DNA of 64,000 bases, from positions 80,996 to 144,995 of the forward strand of contig NZ_JAJBTT010000018.1 of NCBI RefSeq assembly GCF_020860705.1, written 5' to 3'. Made by a program: the position numbers and the translations under genes. Below the pieces are notes generated by a model. That model ran no database searches. It saw only the letters and a program-made list of their open reading frames with translations, and was not told the origin of the DNA. The stretch is from Akkermansia sp. Its GTDB lineage: Bacteria; Verrucomicrobiota; Verrucomicrobiia; Verrucomicrobiales; Akkermansiaceae. Within the stretch, counting starts at the first letter, position 1; every line of letters begins with the position of its first letter. This document shows positions 16,067-25,664 of this stretch, piece by piece.

Positions 16067-17731
16067 TTATTCCATTTCTTCCGGAGCAGCGGCGGCTTCC
16101 GGTGGTGCCTGTTCTTCAGGGCCGTAGGCTTCCACCTCCGTCAGAGCCAGCGGATGGGCCGGATTGGTGGATTCCACGCGCAGGGCGCGCGCCTTGACCG
16201 GAGCGTCCAGTTTCCAGGTGGTGACATTGGTGGATTTTTCCGAAGGAGTGGTGGTGAAGGTTTTTTCCGCAAGCACCTTCTTGTCATTGTCGTACAGCAG
16301 CACCTTGAATTCCTCCATGGTGCCCAGCAGGGTCAGGTTGGCCGGCGTGTAAATGACTATTTTTTCCACAGTGCGGTTGGTTTCCGGGCCAAAGTCAATG
16401 CCGAACCAGGCAGTTTTTCCTTCTACGACGCCGGTGGCGCTGATGGAAACGTCGGAAAGTTCGGAGCTGGTGTTGCCGTCAATGGCCTTTTCCGGACCAT
16501 AGGCACTCAGCATATTGCGGTTGGAGCTCTGGCGGGCCTTGACGCCGGGTTGAAGGCTCCAGTTCACTTTTCCGGGTTCTGCGGAAGGTTTGGGAGCCGC
16601 CGGCACGGCTGCCGGACGCGGGGACGGAGCAGGCGCGAGGGCTGAGGGTTCGGCAATAGCCGGGGCGACGGGTGCGGGAACTGCCGGAGCATGGCGGCGG
16701 ATTTCCCTGTTTGCCTTTCTCGCTGCATCCGCCTTGGCGTTGTTCTCCTTCTGCACCTGCTCATTATAATCAGTGCGCATTCTGGCTACATCCTTCTTGT
16801 ACAGGATGCAGGTGTAAGTCAGCACGATGCCTATGATCAGGGTCGGGATGAGATAGTAATAAATATTGGATTGTCCTTTTTGCGTGTTCAGGACGGGAAC
16901 CGCCTGGGAGGAAGGCTTTGCAGGGATGGCGGCTGCGTTTCTTCCCACAGGGTTGGCAATGGCCTTGTCCAGGTCCGTGATGAAATCCCCCATGTTCCGG
17001 TAGCGTTCCCGTGTGTCCGGATTGATGGCGCGGGAGACTACGGCGTCCACGGCGTCACTGCACTTGATCAGGGTGGACGGCATGGCGAAGCCCGCTTCCA
17101 TCGGCGTCTTGCGGGTCAGCAGAATGTAAAGCGTCAATCCCAGCGCGTAAATGTCCATGCCCGGCGTGAAAGCGGCTTCCGCCCCGGTGACCCATTCCGG
17201 AGAGGCAAAATCCCCCATGTCCACCGGGGGCTGGGCTGGATAAATGTTGATGGGGAGCAGCAGGGCGTCTCCGCCGTCCGCACGCAGGGAAATCAGCTTG
17301 GGCGTGATGCCCCCGTGAAAAATGCCTTTCCGGTGCAGCGTCAGCAGGCCTTCCGCCATGTTGCGGACCATGTTGAGCGCCGCCTGGGGAGGAATCTGGG
17401 GCACGGCTTCCATGTCCGCCAGGCGCGGGTAGGGGGCATGTTCGGAAATGATGAAGGTGAACGGACCTGCCTGCCCCACTTCATAAACGCGCAGAAGACC
17501 CTGGTGTGCCTGTTCCACGATGGTGAGGGAACGGACGATGAATTCCGGATCCCAGCCGAAAACGCTGGCCTCTTCCGTGGGGACCAGCCGCAGCATGACG
17601 GGAGCGAAGTTGGATTTCAGGGTTGCTGTGAAAATCTGCTGGGGACCTTTGGTCCCGGTAAGCCGGATGTTTTCCAGCTGGGGGAAGAGCTCGGAGATTT
17701 GGTCCATGGGAAGGGAGTCGTTGGCGGGCAT
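16067..17731 (-). CDS. Membrane-anchored pseudokinase fused to a discoidin (F5/8 type C) domain
   Basis: 554-residue protein in four parts: a Ser/Thr-kinase-like domain (about 20-260), one transmembrane helix (about 291-311), a charged then Ala/Pro-rich linker (about 315-395), and a discoidin-like carbohydrate-binding domain (about 400-535, with AYGPEKAIDGNTSS and an AWFGIDFG block). Kinase landmarks present are DIYALGLTLYILLT (193-206) and an SPE in place of APE (177-179). The catalytic loop reads HGGITPKLI (139-147) instead of HRDxKPxN, losing Asp, Lys and Asn. No DFG is visible and the nucleotide lysine appears to be Arg48. This is therefore a probable inactive scaffold that may link an outside glycan signal to a cytoplasmic partner. 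Confidence 0.82.
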   Translation of the reverse strand: MPANDSLPMDQISELFPQLENIRLTGTKGPQQIFTATLKSNFAPVMLRLVPTEEASVFGWDPEFIVRSLTIVEQAHQGLLRVYEVGQAGPFTFIISEHAPYPRLADMEAVPQIPPQAALNMVRNMAEGLLTLHRKGIFHGGITPKLISLRADGGDALLLPINIYPAQPPVDMGDFASPEWVTGAEAAFTPGMDIYALGLTLYILLTRKTPMEAGFAMPSTLIKCSDAVDAVVSRAINPDTRERYRNMGDFITDLDKAIANPVGRNAAAIPAKPSSQAVPVLNTQKGQSNIYYYLIPTLIIGIVLTYTCILYKKDVARMRTDYNEQVQKENNAKADAARKANREIRRHAPAVPAPVAPAIAEPSALAPAPSPRPAAVPAAPKPSAEPGKVNWSLQPGVKARQSSNRNMLSAYGPEKAIDGNTSSELSDVSISATGVVEGKTAWFGIDFGPETNRTVEKIVIYTPANLTLLGTMEEFKVLLYDNDKKVLAEKTFTTTPSEKSTNVTTWKLDAPVKARALRVESTNPAHPLALTEVEAYGPEEQAPPEAAAAPEEME

Positions 17732-18166
17732 GGAAGAGGAATGTAGAATAGTATTGGGCGGCAGTCTACCTTAAATCCCCCGCCGGAAGCAACTCTATAA
17801 GCGGGCATATTTTGTTGGCGGGATGCCCTGACGCTGAACGGAAATCAATTATACCGGGCCGGAATGAACCTTTCCGGGCGGGACAGACTCTTTTCTTGAA
17901 AAAAGGGGCTGCCAAGGGAACGTTTCTTTCCTGTCCATGCGGGTGACAGACCTGTTTCTTCCGTTGACCGGATATTTTTTCCGGGAACGTTGGTGGAAGA
18001 AGCCTGGCCCCTCTCCATTTTCGGGAATGGTTGGTCCCGTTTTGTTCTGTGACCGGGAAATGGCCTTTTTTCTCACATGCTGATTACCATAAAGAAGGCA
18101 AAATCCGGAAGGCTGAACAAACCAGTCCTGAGCAAGCCGCAATCAGCAGGAAAAATTTCAGTTGCT
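17732..18166. other. Non-coding gap, nothing recognised
   Basis: 435 bp between the pseudokinase start and the next small gene. Short frames cross it, but none has convincing coding character. Several loosely repeated purine/pyrimidine runs such as ttttccggg occur; I see no RNA gene, terminator or mobile-element end. Confidence 0.5.
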
Positions 18167-18526
18167 TCAGGCGCCTGGGAGGCATTCCTGCCCGATTGGC
18201 CATGGCGATGTAAAATCATGTTCATCCCAATCCTTGCGGATGCGGCAAAGCAGGTGGATAACTGTGGCGGTGATTAAAGCCACCGTGTACAGGGAGCCCA
18301 GGAAAAGAGTCATTTCCGGATATCCGCTTGACTGGAAAACGGCGGATGCGAACAACAAGCATAACAGAATGAGGAATAAAGAGCCGGCAAACTCAACAGG
18401 GAGTTTGTATTGGTTAACGGCTTCCTGAACCTCCTTCTTGCCGGAAAAACGTTCCTCCTTCCTTGTCCTGAGCATCATCCATCCGGTCAGCAGGGACGTC
18501 AGGAACAGCCATAGGATGCCATGCAT
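18167..18526 (-). CDS. Small hypothetical membrane protein
   Basis: 119 residues with three hydrophobic stretches (about 3-19, 46-66 and 74-95) separated by a charged KKEVQEAVNQYKLPVEF segment. The alternation of helices and charged loops looks like a real membrane protein. No family is recognised, and no strong ribosome-binding site or partner gene supports it. It sits in a low-coding region next to a decayed gene, so it may itself be a remnant. Confidence 0.4.
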   Translation of the reverse strand: MHGILWLFLTSLLTGWMMLRTRKEERFSGKKEVQEAVNQYKLPVEFAGSLFLILLCLLFASAVFQSSGYPEMTLFLGSLYTVALITATVIHLLCRIRKDWDEHDFTSPWPIGQECLPGA

Positions 18527-18680
18527 GGGGCTGAACGGGGGAATTTCGGGAAATAAGCGCGGGCATTACCGCCTTTTCTGCATGATAGGGGACCCGGTCG
18601 CCCCAGTACATCGTAAATCTGGGCGTGAAAGATAAGGCTTCAATTTTTGCAGCCTCAAGTCAATCTTATCATGGAACGCC

Positions 18681-19110
18681 TCAGAAACTCTTCGGTAGCC
18701 GGAGTAGCGCCAAAGAGACCTTGAAGGAGAAGGGCTCGAACTTCCATTGATTGTTTTCCCGTTTCAGAACATGCGGGGGCATGCCGGATGGATGAAGAGG
18801 AGAAGCTTGTTTACTCGCTTCCTGTGCAGAGCCTTCTCCTCCCCAACTTCCGCGTCAAATTGGGCTAATTCCTCGCGGAGTCGGAAGAGAAGACGCGCAG
18901 GGCTTTCCTTGAAATTTCAATGAGAAAGCGTTCGTTGCCGGAGTTGGAGTAGATGTAGGAGGCGAGGCGAAAGCGTTTCCATGCCTCCGCGACTGCGGAT
19001 GCCCGATCCCGAGGGGAGGGGCAGGTCATGCAGGGTATGTAAGGAAATGTTATGGAGAAATTGGATGTCCCCAGGCACTGGAGCCGTTGATTTCTTTCTT
19101 GATGAGTATT
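18681..19110 (-). pseudogene. Decayed gene, at least two frameshifts
   Basis: On the minus strand protein-like sequence continues only if the frame is switched. One frame gives EAWKRFRLASYIYSNSGNER then FLIEIS (down to about 18915). The next gives ESPARLLFRLREELAQFDAE and further residues to about 18790. A third gives PPHVLKRENNQWKFEPFSF and ends with KVSLALLRLPKSF at the stop 18681-18683. Each piece has normal codon use, and each frame stops soon after the switch. I do not recognise the family. Boundaries are approximate, and sequencing error cannot be ruled out for any single shift. Confidence 0.45.
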
Positions 19111-19205
19111 TTTTGCCTATCACGAAGAATCATACATTTTAACGTTGTCGATAATTCTTGTATAAACTTGCCTATTGCCTGATCAAAAACATCAAATACG
19201 ATGTA

Positions 19206-19329
19206 CGATTCATAGACATCGTTTCAACTCTGAAGTAGAAAGAAACAATGGAAATGAATTCAAGAGGAAGGGGAAGAGAACTGGCAATGTAAGCTTGACT
19301 TGTCTGCGTTAAACGATGTCTATGAATCG
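19206..19329. repeat. Perfect 19-bp inverted repeat flanking 86 bp
   Basis: CGATTCATAGACATCGTTT at 19206-19224 is matched exactly in reverse complement at 19311-19329. The enclosed 86 bp has no gene and contains a TTGACT hexamer at its right end. The arrangement could be an invertible promoter cassette, the ends of a deleted element, or a very long hairpin. No recombinase gene is adjacent. Confidence 0.7.
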
Positions 19330-19403
19330 CACAAATAAAATTTCAATACTCCTTGAGCGATATATAGCAATAAAAACGGTTATGAAACAGCTACCGATTC
19401 AAG

Positions 19404-19730
19404 TCAAATTAGCTTATCTAACATACCAATTAAATATTGATCATCCAGATTATTATTCATTGCTCCTTCTTTTGAAAAGAACAAAACTCCCTGCCTATCT
19501 TTAATAAAATCTTCCAATATTTTATCTGCAAACAACAAAGCTGTTTTTAAGGACAAAAGCTGTGTGGTATTATGTATTGAAACTTTTCCACATAAAGAAA
19601 AATTACCATATGTAATTTCAACTTGGGATTTCCACTTCATCTTTTCTTCCTCCACCGGATATAGTATATTTATCGTGACATCTGATATATTTCCGGCGGA
19701 GTCCTTTAAAAAAACAATTTCTTTTATCAT
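19404..19730 (-). CDS. Probable immunity protein for the Rhs tip
   Basis: 108 residues from the ATG at 19730. The stop of the Rhs gene lies only 4 nt upstream, a spacing typical of Rhs toxin-immunity pairs. The protein begins MIKEIVFLKDSAGNISDVTI and has no signal peptide or transmembrane helix, so it would be cytoplasmic. Its DNA is AT-rich like the Rhs tip and unlike the GC-rich Rhs core, as expected if tip and immunity moved together. A longer frame opening at 19856 overlaps the Rhs gene and is less likely. No family is recognised; the immunity role is inferred from position. Confidence 0.6.
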   Translation of the reverse strand: MIKEIVFLKDSAGNISDVTINILYPVEEEKMKWKSQVEITYGNFSLCGKVSIHNTTQLLSLKTALLFADKILEDFIKDRQGVLFFSKEGAMNNNLDDQYLIGMLDKLI

Positions 19731-19734
19731 CTTG

Positions 19735-22700
19735 TTATCTTGTAGCACGATTACATTCTTGTATGCAAGAAGCACAATCCTCAGCAGCTCGTTCGTAACA
19801 TAAGGCATGAGAACGTGCTGACAAAAGCAAACCACAAGAAACAGCTTGTATATCATAAGCCAAATGACATCCTTCTATACAAGCCCGACGTAATGTTTCT
19901 TTTGTAAGTTTCACAATCAATTCACGACAAGCCGGTGTAGCTAAACACGCGCAGACACTAAGCCCCATCATATTTGCTGCAGTATACGTAGAAGCTCCTA
20001 CAGCAACTCCGCCACAGACGACCACTGGTGCAGCCAGTCCCTTTTCGTCATAGAATGTTATTGTATTATTTTCAAGCATCTCATATAAATTCCACCCGCC
20101 CTGTTCAGCGATAGGATCTCTATTGATCCACCTGCCGTCTACGGGATTATAGCAACGGTAATTGTAATAGACCAAGGCTAGTTCTTCGTCGTTCATCTCG
20201 CCGGACCACTGCACAGGCTGATCAAGGTTGCCCGTTTTCGCGACTGTCCCATAGGGTGAGTAGTCATAAGCTGCCGCGATAGCTCCCTGCCCATCGAACA
20301 CTTCCGTCACATTCTTGTTGAAGTCTGTTCCATAGCAGTAGAGGGCAACGTTCTGCACCAGGGCCAGGGGGCGCGTAGCCACCGGTTCCAGAGGATCCCA
20401 CAGCAGCGTGCGGAGCACGTTCCGATTGTTGAGCATGTCCAACGCTGCTATTTGCAAATAGGAACGGTACAGGTAGCGTTCATGGCTGGTGACCGTCCCG
20501 TTTACAGTTACCTTCTTCATGTAGCGGCGCCCCTGGTAGTCATAGCCGCATTCCACCACCGTATTACCGTCCTGGCTGGTGAAGCTCACCGAGCGGTTGG
20601 CCGCGTTGTACGTAACTGCCCACACACCTGTTGCGGTCTTGATCAATGTCTGGTTGCCGTTGGCGTCATATTGCGGCACGAAAGGCGTTTCCCCGCTTTC
20701 TTCAATTCGGGTGTACTGGTTGAGCTGGTTGGCCGTGTAGTCCAGTTCCTCCGCCAGTTCCTGCGCCGTCTTACGGTTGCCGATGTTGTCGTAGCTGTAA
20801 TCGTAGGCATCACTCCCCAATATGGCTCCGGTGAGTTCGCTTCTACAATTATAGGTGAAGCTGTCATTGCGGGCTGGTTCCGTTCCTCGTTGCCGGGTGC
20901 GGGTGGTTGGGCGGCCCAATGTATCATAGCTTTGGGTGCGGGAAGCAAGTACGGTTTCTCCCTGACGGCAAACGATACCCGTGACCAGATTACGGTGTTC
21001 TTCATAGGCAAGTTCCCTGATGATACCGTTGGGCATCGCAAGGCTGGCGGGAAGACTGCTTCCTGCCAGATAGCCGTAGGCGAAGCTTTGCTCCGTTCCC
21101 TCGTGCATTATTCCGGCGCTGGCAAGTCGTCCGTTGTCTTCATAGCCCTGGCTGACTTCCTGGAGGACGTTCGTTCCCTGCTTCAGGGTATAGCCGGAGG
21201 ATCTGCCGTAAATGTCGTAGTTTTCCTGAAGCTGATAAGAGTTTCCTCCTATGGTGATGGTATCGGTGTCCGGTTCGTTGTACGGGGTGTAGGCGATGGT
21301 GCGTGAGCCGGAGGCGTCCGTGACCAGGGTCAACTGGTTGAGGTAGTTGTAGGCGTACTGGATGCCGGGCGTGGAGTCGCTGTAGGAGACGGAGTTGTTG
21401 ACCCCTTTTTTGAGGTTGTAGCCCCAGGTGGTGACGATGCCGCGGGCATCGGTCAGGGTGGATTTCAGGTTCAGGGCATTGTAGGCGGTGTCTTCATGCG
21501 TTCCGTCTGCGTAGGTTTTACGGGCGAGCAACCCCGTGGCTTCATCGTAGCTCCAGGTGGTGACGTCCCCGTCCGTGCGTCCCGTGGGATCAGTGGTGAT
21601 GTCCCCCGCATCTTCCCGGAACGTGGTGAGGCTGACCATTCTGTCTGCCTCGTCGTAACCGAAGAGCAGAGGCTGGGTGGCCGTGCCGTATTCGGCTGTT
21701 TTGCGGCCCCGGATGTCGTAGCTGTAGCACGTCGTTTTCCCGAGGGCGTTGGTGACGACGGAAGGCCGGTCGAAGAAGGGATCGTAGGCTGTGGTCGTCG
21801 TATTGCCTGCTGCATCGCTAACCGAAACGGTGCGCCCGACGAGGTCGGTCTTCGTTGTGGTCGTGTTGCCACGGCCGTCCGTGCCGGCGTAGGTGATTCC
21901 GGTTGCCGCATAGGCACGGGTCTGTGTGGAAGTAAGACCCGCGTAGTCCGTCTGCGTGGTGATGAAGCTATCGATGACCGTAGTTGTGGTCGTGATGTTG
22001 GATGTGGGGATGCTGCTCTTTTGCGTCCGTAGGGCGCCCGCGCCGTATTCGCTCCATTGGGTGGAAATATTTCCTCTGGGATCAATGGAAACGACTTTGT
22101 TTTCCAGCGTAGAGGAGAGGCTGGAGACGAGCGTTTTCTGCGTTTCGCTATAGGTTGTGCCCTGGCCGTTGTTTTTGGTCGTCGTGACGATACGATACAC
22201 GCCATCTTCCGCCTGTTCCGCTCCGTAGCTCCACGTGGTGATGCGTGAGTTGGACACGGTGGCCGGATCGGCTAGTTTCCAGGTTTCTTTCATCCTGTTG
22301 CCGAAGGCGTCGTATTCCCACAGGGTCGGGGCCATGGTCGTAGCCGCATTGCCCGCATCCGTCTGTTCTTTGGTCATCTGCCCTTTGGCGTTGTAAGTGC
22401 GCCTTGTATAAATGACGCCACCGGTGGTGTTGGGTCGGCCCGTGCGCAGGGTTTCTCCAACGCCATTGACGATGCTGCGCTGCAGTTCGGTTTCCGTTTC
22501 ACCGGACACGGCTTTCATGAAGGTCCGCACACCGTCGTTGACCAAGTCAATGGAGTAGACCAGATGTCGCTGTCCCGTGCCGGATTCTTCCATGACCGTT
22601 CCATCCGGGGCACTCCGCGTGATGAACGTAGCCCCGGAGGGGATGTTTTGTGTTGCCGTCAAGCCGTTTTCGCTGTAAGCGTACGCAGTCACTCGGTCCA

Positions 22701-25266
22701 GAACGTCCGTTGCGGAGACGATCCTGCCAAGAAGGTCGTAGGATGACGTTTGCACGGTTTGCATAGCCCCGGCATAGATCGTCGTGGCGAGAGCTCGTCC
22801 CGCTGCGTCCCGCGTGTAGGAGGTGATGGTTTCAGGCGTGACGACGGTTTCCCCGTCCATCACGGCGGAGCGCGTGGCTTCCACCAATTGCCGTGCCGTG
22901 TCATAGGCATAGTCCATTCTCACGCCGTTTTCATTAATTTCCCACAGCAGGCGCCCGTCACACATCAGCTCGCGTTGTGTTATCCGGCCGTTGCCTGAAG
23001 TCTTCTTCACCCATCGGTTCTGCGTGTCAAATTCATAGGCGGCGCTCTCCGTGAGAGCCCATTCCCCGCTGGTGAGAAGAAGGTAGTTTTCCTCCCTCAC
23101 ACGCTGTCCTTCCGCCGTGATCCAGGTAATGATGCGCGTGCTTTGTCCCGGCACGGTTTCTCCGTTGATGCGCGTTTCAACCGTTTCCGTGTAGAGGGCG
23201 CCGTGCTCCGTCGTTGCCGCATAGTCGTGCCAGGTTTGCACGCCGTCAATTTCCCGCGTCATCCGCATGCGTCCGCGGGCGTAGACGTCGGGGGCGCTGG
23301 CCAGCCATTGTTCCGTAGCCGTGAGGCGCGTACCCGTGACCCCCAGCCCGGTGACCCGTTTTTCCGTCCTCTTGACATGGTTGGCCGTCGTGTAGTTGTA
23401 GGCGGTGGACGTCAACGTTTTGATGTGCCCTTCCAGTGGAAGCAGGTCCACCGTTTCCGTGGCGGGTTCGTCATTGAAGTTGGTTTCTCCCGAATGCGCA
23501 TACGTGTAGCGCGTGATGCGCCTTCCGCTTTCCGCCCACGGTTCATCGCGGGAGAGCAGGCGCCCGTAGAGGTCATACGTGTAATGAGTCTGGCTGCCGC
23601 CGGGAGCCGTTTCCGTCTTCAGCCTTCCGCACTGGTCATAGATATACTGCGTGGTTTGGGCTTCCGGGCTTCCATAGCCATCCACCTGGGTGAGCAGCAG
23701 GTCGCCTACGTCCGTCGTCTGGTAGATTCCGCAACTGCGCAATGCAGTCACTCCTCCCTTGGAGATTTCCGTCACCAGCTGCCACACCGAGTCTTCCGGT
23801 TCCAGCTCCGTGCGGGTGCGCATGGTCGTGACGGCGTCTTCCCCCGTACCCCTCCGCATGTTCCACGCCAGGCCGTTTTTCCACCAGGTGACGGCGTAGG
23901 CCTGCCTGCCCGGCGTTTGTTCCGTGATGGTGAATTGGCCTTCCGTGGAAAGGAAGAGGCTGAATGTTTTGAAGGGAGTGCCCGTAACCGTGTAGAATCC
24001 CTGTTCGTCCGTTCCCGTGATTTGGCCGGGGGTATAGAGAGCGATGGTGTACCCCGTGGAGGTGACGGATTCCACTTGGAGCAGTCCGTCCCACAGGTTC
24101 CAGATTTGCCTCAGCGACCCGTCTTGCGCATGCTTGACGTCCAGGTAGGCGGAGGCATTGGAAATGACTTGCTTGTCCGCCGTCGTGTAGGAGAGGAGTT
24201 GGCCCGTTTCCGACGAGAAGAGGTACTCGCTGCCATCCATGACCTTCCATTGCAGGCAGGATTGTCCTTCCACCGTGACCAGTGCCGCCCGGCCACCGCC
24301 CGACGTGTCCACCCCTACCGGACGCACGTCCACGCCATTGGAGGCGCAGCGCATCGCGATCACCCGATCTCCCTGTACCAGGTCAAAACGAACCCCGGCC
24401 GCCAAGCCGCCCTCCGGCACCTCCAGATGGCTGTTCAACGGATGATTGTAGGCCAGGGAAGAGGGATTTTCCAGGCCGGAGACATGTTCCTCAGCCCTCA
24501 GTTCCACCCTTCCGGCGGGAAGGCCCCCCAGTCCCCGGAACGCTCCGAAATTGCAGGCCCAGTACATCAGGGTGGCCGTGCTTTCCGCCGCCACGCTGCA
24601 GCCGGCCGAAGAATAGTTTCCTAATGCTCCGCTTCTCACCGCGGAACCCGACCGGGCCAGGGACGGGGAAGGCGGGGTTCCGCCGCTCCCGTCGTACGTA
24701 TCCCCCTCGCAAGGGCAGGGATCGGGCTTCTCCTTGCCTCCCGGTTCCGTCGGCACGACGTCGATGCTGTAGTTGCAGATGGAGACGTTGTCGTCTTCCG
24801 GATCGTAGTCGATGTTGGTCTGGTTGACTTCCCAGCTGTAGGTGCCGGAGGGAAGCTGTGCACCGCCAGTGGATGAGTGGTATTTATGGCCCCCCTGGTC
24901 TCCCGCCTCCTGTGAGTTTTCCTTCAAGTCCACCTGTGCCACCACGTTGCCGCCGGAGTCCTTGACCTCCAGGCTTCCCCAGTCGTCCACGCCCAGGAAG
25001 AGCGAACAGGTGCCGTAAAGCTTTTTACCCTCCTCCCCTTCCGGAATGGTGAACGAGCCATAGGCGCTGTGTCCGTCCGCCGACGTACTCGGCGGTCCCA
25101 CGGTTATTTCATCATGTTCGTGGATTTCTTCAAACGGTAGCGGATCGGGCTCCGGAGCGGAGCGCATGCCCTGCGGCGCGGGTTTTGCCGTAGAGCCAAA
25201 GTACCACTTGTGATAAGAGGGAATGGAAGAATATTTGCCGTTAAAGGATTGGTCAGACGTACTCAT
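19735..25266 (-). CDS. Rhs/YD-repeat protein with variable cysteine-rich C-terminal tip
   Basis: 1843-residue polymorphic-toxin-type protein. The N-terminal 230 residues include a PEGEEGKKLYGTCSLF beta domain and a CPCEGDTYDGSGGTPPSPS hinge. The middle carries many YD repeats such as YIYDQCGRLKTETAPGGSQT and TTTAYDPFFDR. An RHS-associated core ends near 1750 with YYNYRCYNPVDGRWINRDP. The last ~100 residues form a variable tip with hydrophobic stretches and eleven cysteines (for example SVCACLATPAC and CASCIQEC). The RHS shell is known to encapsulate the tip in relatives. No signal peptide is seen. The tip matches no toxin I know. GC content drops at the tip, typical of tip exchange. Confidence 0.9.
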   Translation of the reverse strand: MSTSDQSFNGKYSSIPSYHKWYFGSTAKPAPQGMRSAPEPDPLPFEEIHEHDEITVGPPSTSADGHSAYGSFTIPEGEEGKKLYGTCSLFLGVDDWGSLEVKDSGGNVVAQVDLKENSQEAGDQGGHKYHSSTGGAQLPSGTYSWEVNQTNIDYDPEDDNVSICNYSIDVVPTEPGGKEKPDPCPCEGDTYDGSGGTPPSPSLARSGSAVRSGALGNYSSAGCSVAAESTATLMYWACNFGAFRGLGGLPAGRVELRAEEHVSGLENPSSLAYNHPLNSHLEVPEGGLAAGVRFDLVQGDRVIAMRCASNGVDVRPVGVDTSGGGRAALVTVEGQSCLQWKVMDGSEYLFSSETGQLLSYTTADKQVISNASAYLDVKHAQDGSLRQIWNLWDGLLQVESVTSTGYTIALYTPGQITGTDEQGFYTVTGTPFKTFSLFLSTEGQFTITEQTPGRQAYAVTWWKNGLAWNMRRGTGEDAVTTMRTRTELEPEDSVWQLVTEISKGGVTALRSCGIYQTTDVGDLLLTQVDGYGSPEAQTTQYIYDQCGRLKTETAPGGSQTHYTYDLYGRLLSRDEPWAESGRRITRYTYAHSGETNFNDEPATETVDLLPLEGHIKTLTSTAYNYTTANHVKRTEKRVTGLGVTGTRLTATEQWLASAPDVYARGRMRMTREIDGVQTWHDYAATTEHGALYTETVETRINGETVPGQSTRIITWITAEGQRVREENYLLLTSGEWALTESAAYEFDTQNRWVKKTSGNGRITQRELMCDGRLLWEINENGVRMDYAYDTARQLVEATRSAVMDGETVVTPETITSYTRDAAGRALATTIYAGAMQTVQTSSYDLLGRIVSATDVLDRVTAYAYSENGLTATQNIPSGATFITRSAPDGTVMEESGTGQRHLVYSIDLVNDGVRTFMKAVSGETETELQRSIVNGVGETLRTGRPNTTGGVIYTRRTYNAKGQMTKEQTDAGNAATTMAPTLWEYDAFGNRMKETWKLADPATVSNSRITTWSYGAEQAEDGVYRIVTTTKNNGQGTTYSETQKTLVSSLSSTLENKVVSIDPRGNISTQWSEYGAGALRTQKSSIPTSNITTTTTVIDSFITTQTDYAGLTSTQTRAYAATGITYAGTDGRGNTTTTKTDLVGRTVSVSDAAGNTTTTAYDPFFDRPSVVTNALGKTTCYSYDIRGRKTAEYGTATQPLLFGYDEADRMVSLTTFREDAGDITTDPTGRTDGDVTTWSYDEATGLLARKTYADGTHEDTAYNALNLKSTLTDARGIVTTWGYNLKKGVNNSVSYSDSTPGIQYAYNYLNQLTLVTDASGSRTIAYTPYNEPDTDTITIGGNSYQLQENYDIYGRSSGYTLKQGTNVLQEVSQGYEDNGRLASAGIMHEGTEQSFAYGYLAGSSLPASLAMPNGIIRELAYEEHRNLVTGIVCRQGETVLASRTQSYDTLGRPTTRTRQRGTEPARNDSFTYNCRSELTGAILGSDAYDYSYDNIGNRKTAQELAEELDYTANQLNQYTRIEESGETPFVPQYDANGNQTLIKTATGVWAVTYNAANRSVSFTSQDGNTVVECGYDYQGRRYMKKVTVNGTVTSHERYLYRSYLQIAALDMLNNRNVLRTLLWDPLEPVATRPLALVQNVALYCYGTDFNKNVTEVFDGQGAIAAAYDYSPYGTVAKTGNLDQPVQWSGEMNDEELALVYYNYRCYNPVDGRWINRDPIAEQGGWNLYEMLENNTITFYDEKGLAAPVVVCGGVAVGASTYTAANMMGLSVCACLATPACRELIVKLTKETLRRACIEGCHLAYDIQAVSCGLLLSARSHALCYERAAEDCASCIQECNRATR

Positions 25267-25664
25267 AAGATATGGAAGGTTGGGGATTGATCAAGAAAGC
25301 TCTAAAGGGGGACAGTCCCCAATAGTCATCTTCTTGCTAGCGTTATCCAGATTCCATGTCAATAGAATTTTATTTGAATATTTCTGCTATCCTTAAAAAC
25401 ATAACAAATATTTTCCATTTAAAAAGAATAATATGATTTTACAATCAATACCTTCTTCCTATAGACGTAATTATTTTCTATTTGTTAGAAAAAAATTTCA
25501 CAGTAGGATGAAAGATGATATATGTTTTTCTTAAAATTTGCCTGTATAGTCCGGTTTAAGTTTGCCGGCACGGGCAAGGGGAGGAACTGTGTGGAATGAA
25601 GAAATCCTTTTCCCCGGAGACAAAGGGTACGGACGATTCTTTGGAAGAGCAGCTCCGGTTTCTG
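25267..25664. other. AT-rich upstream region of the Rhs gene
   Basis: 398 bp with no gene. It holds a small perfect palindrome, ggggac-a-gtcccc at 25308-25320, about 45 bp before the Rhs start, and a strongly AT-rich stretch at 25340-25560 that probably contains the Rhs promoter. The right end is the tail-side flank of the lipoprotein hydrolase gene. Confidence 0.45.
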
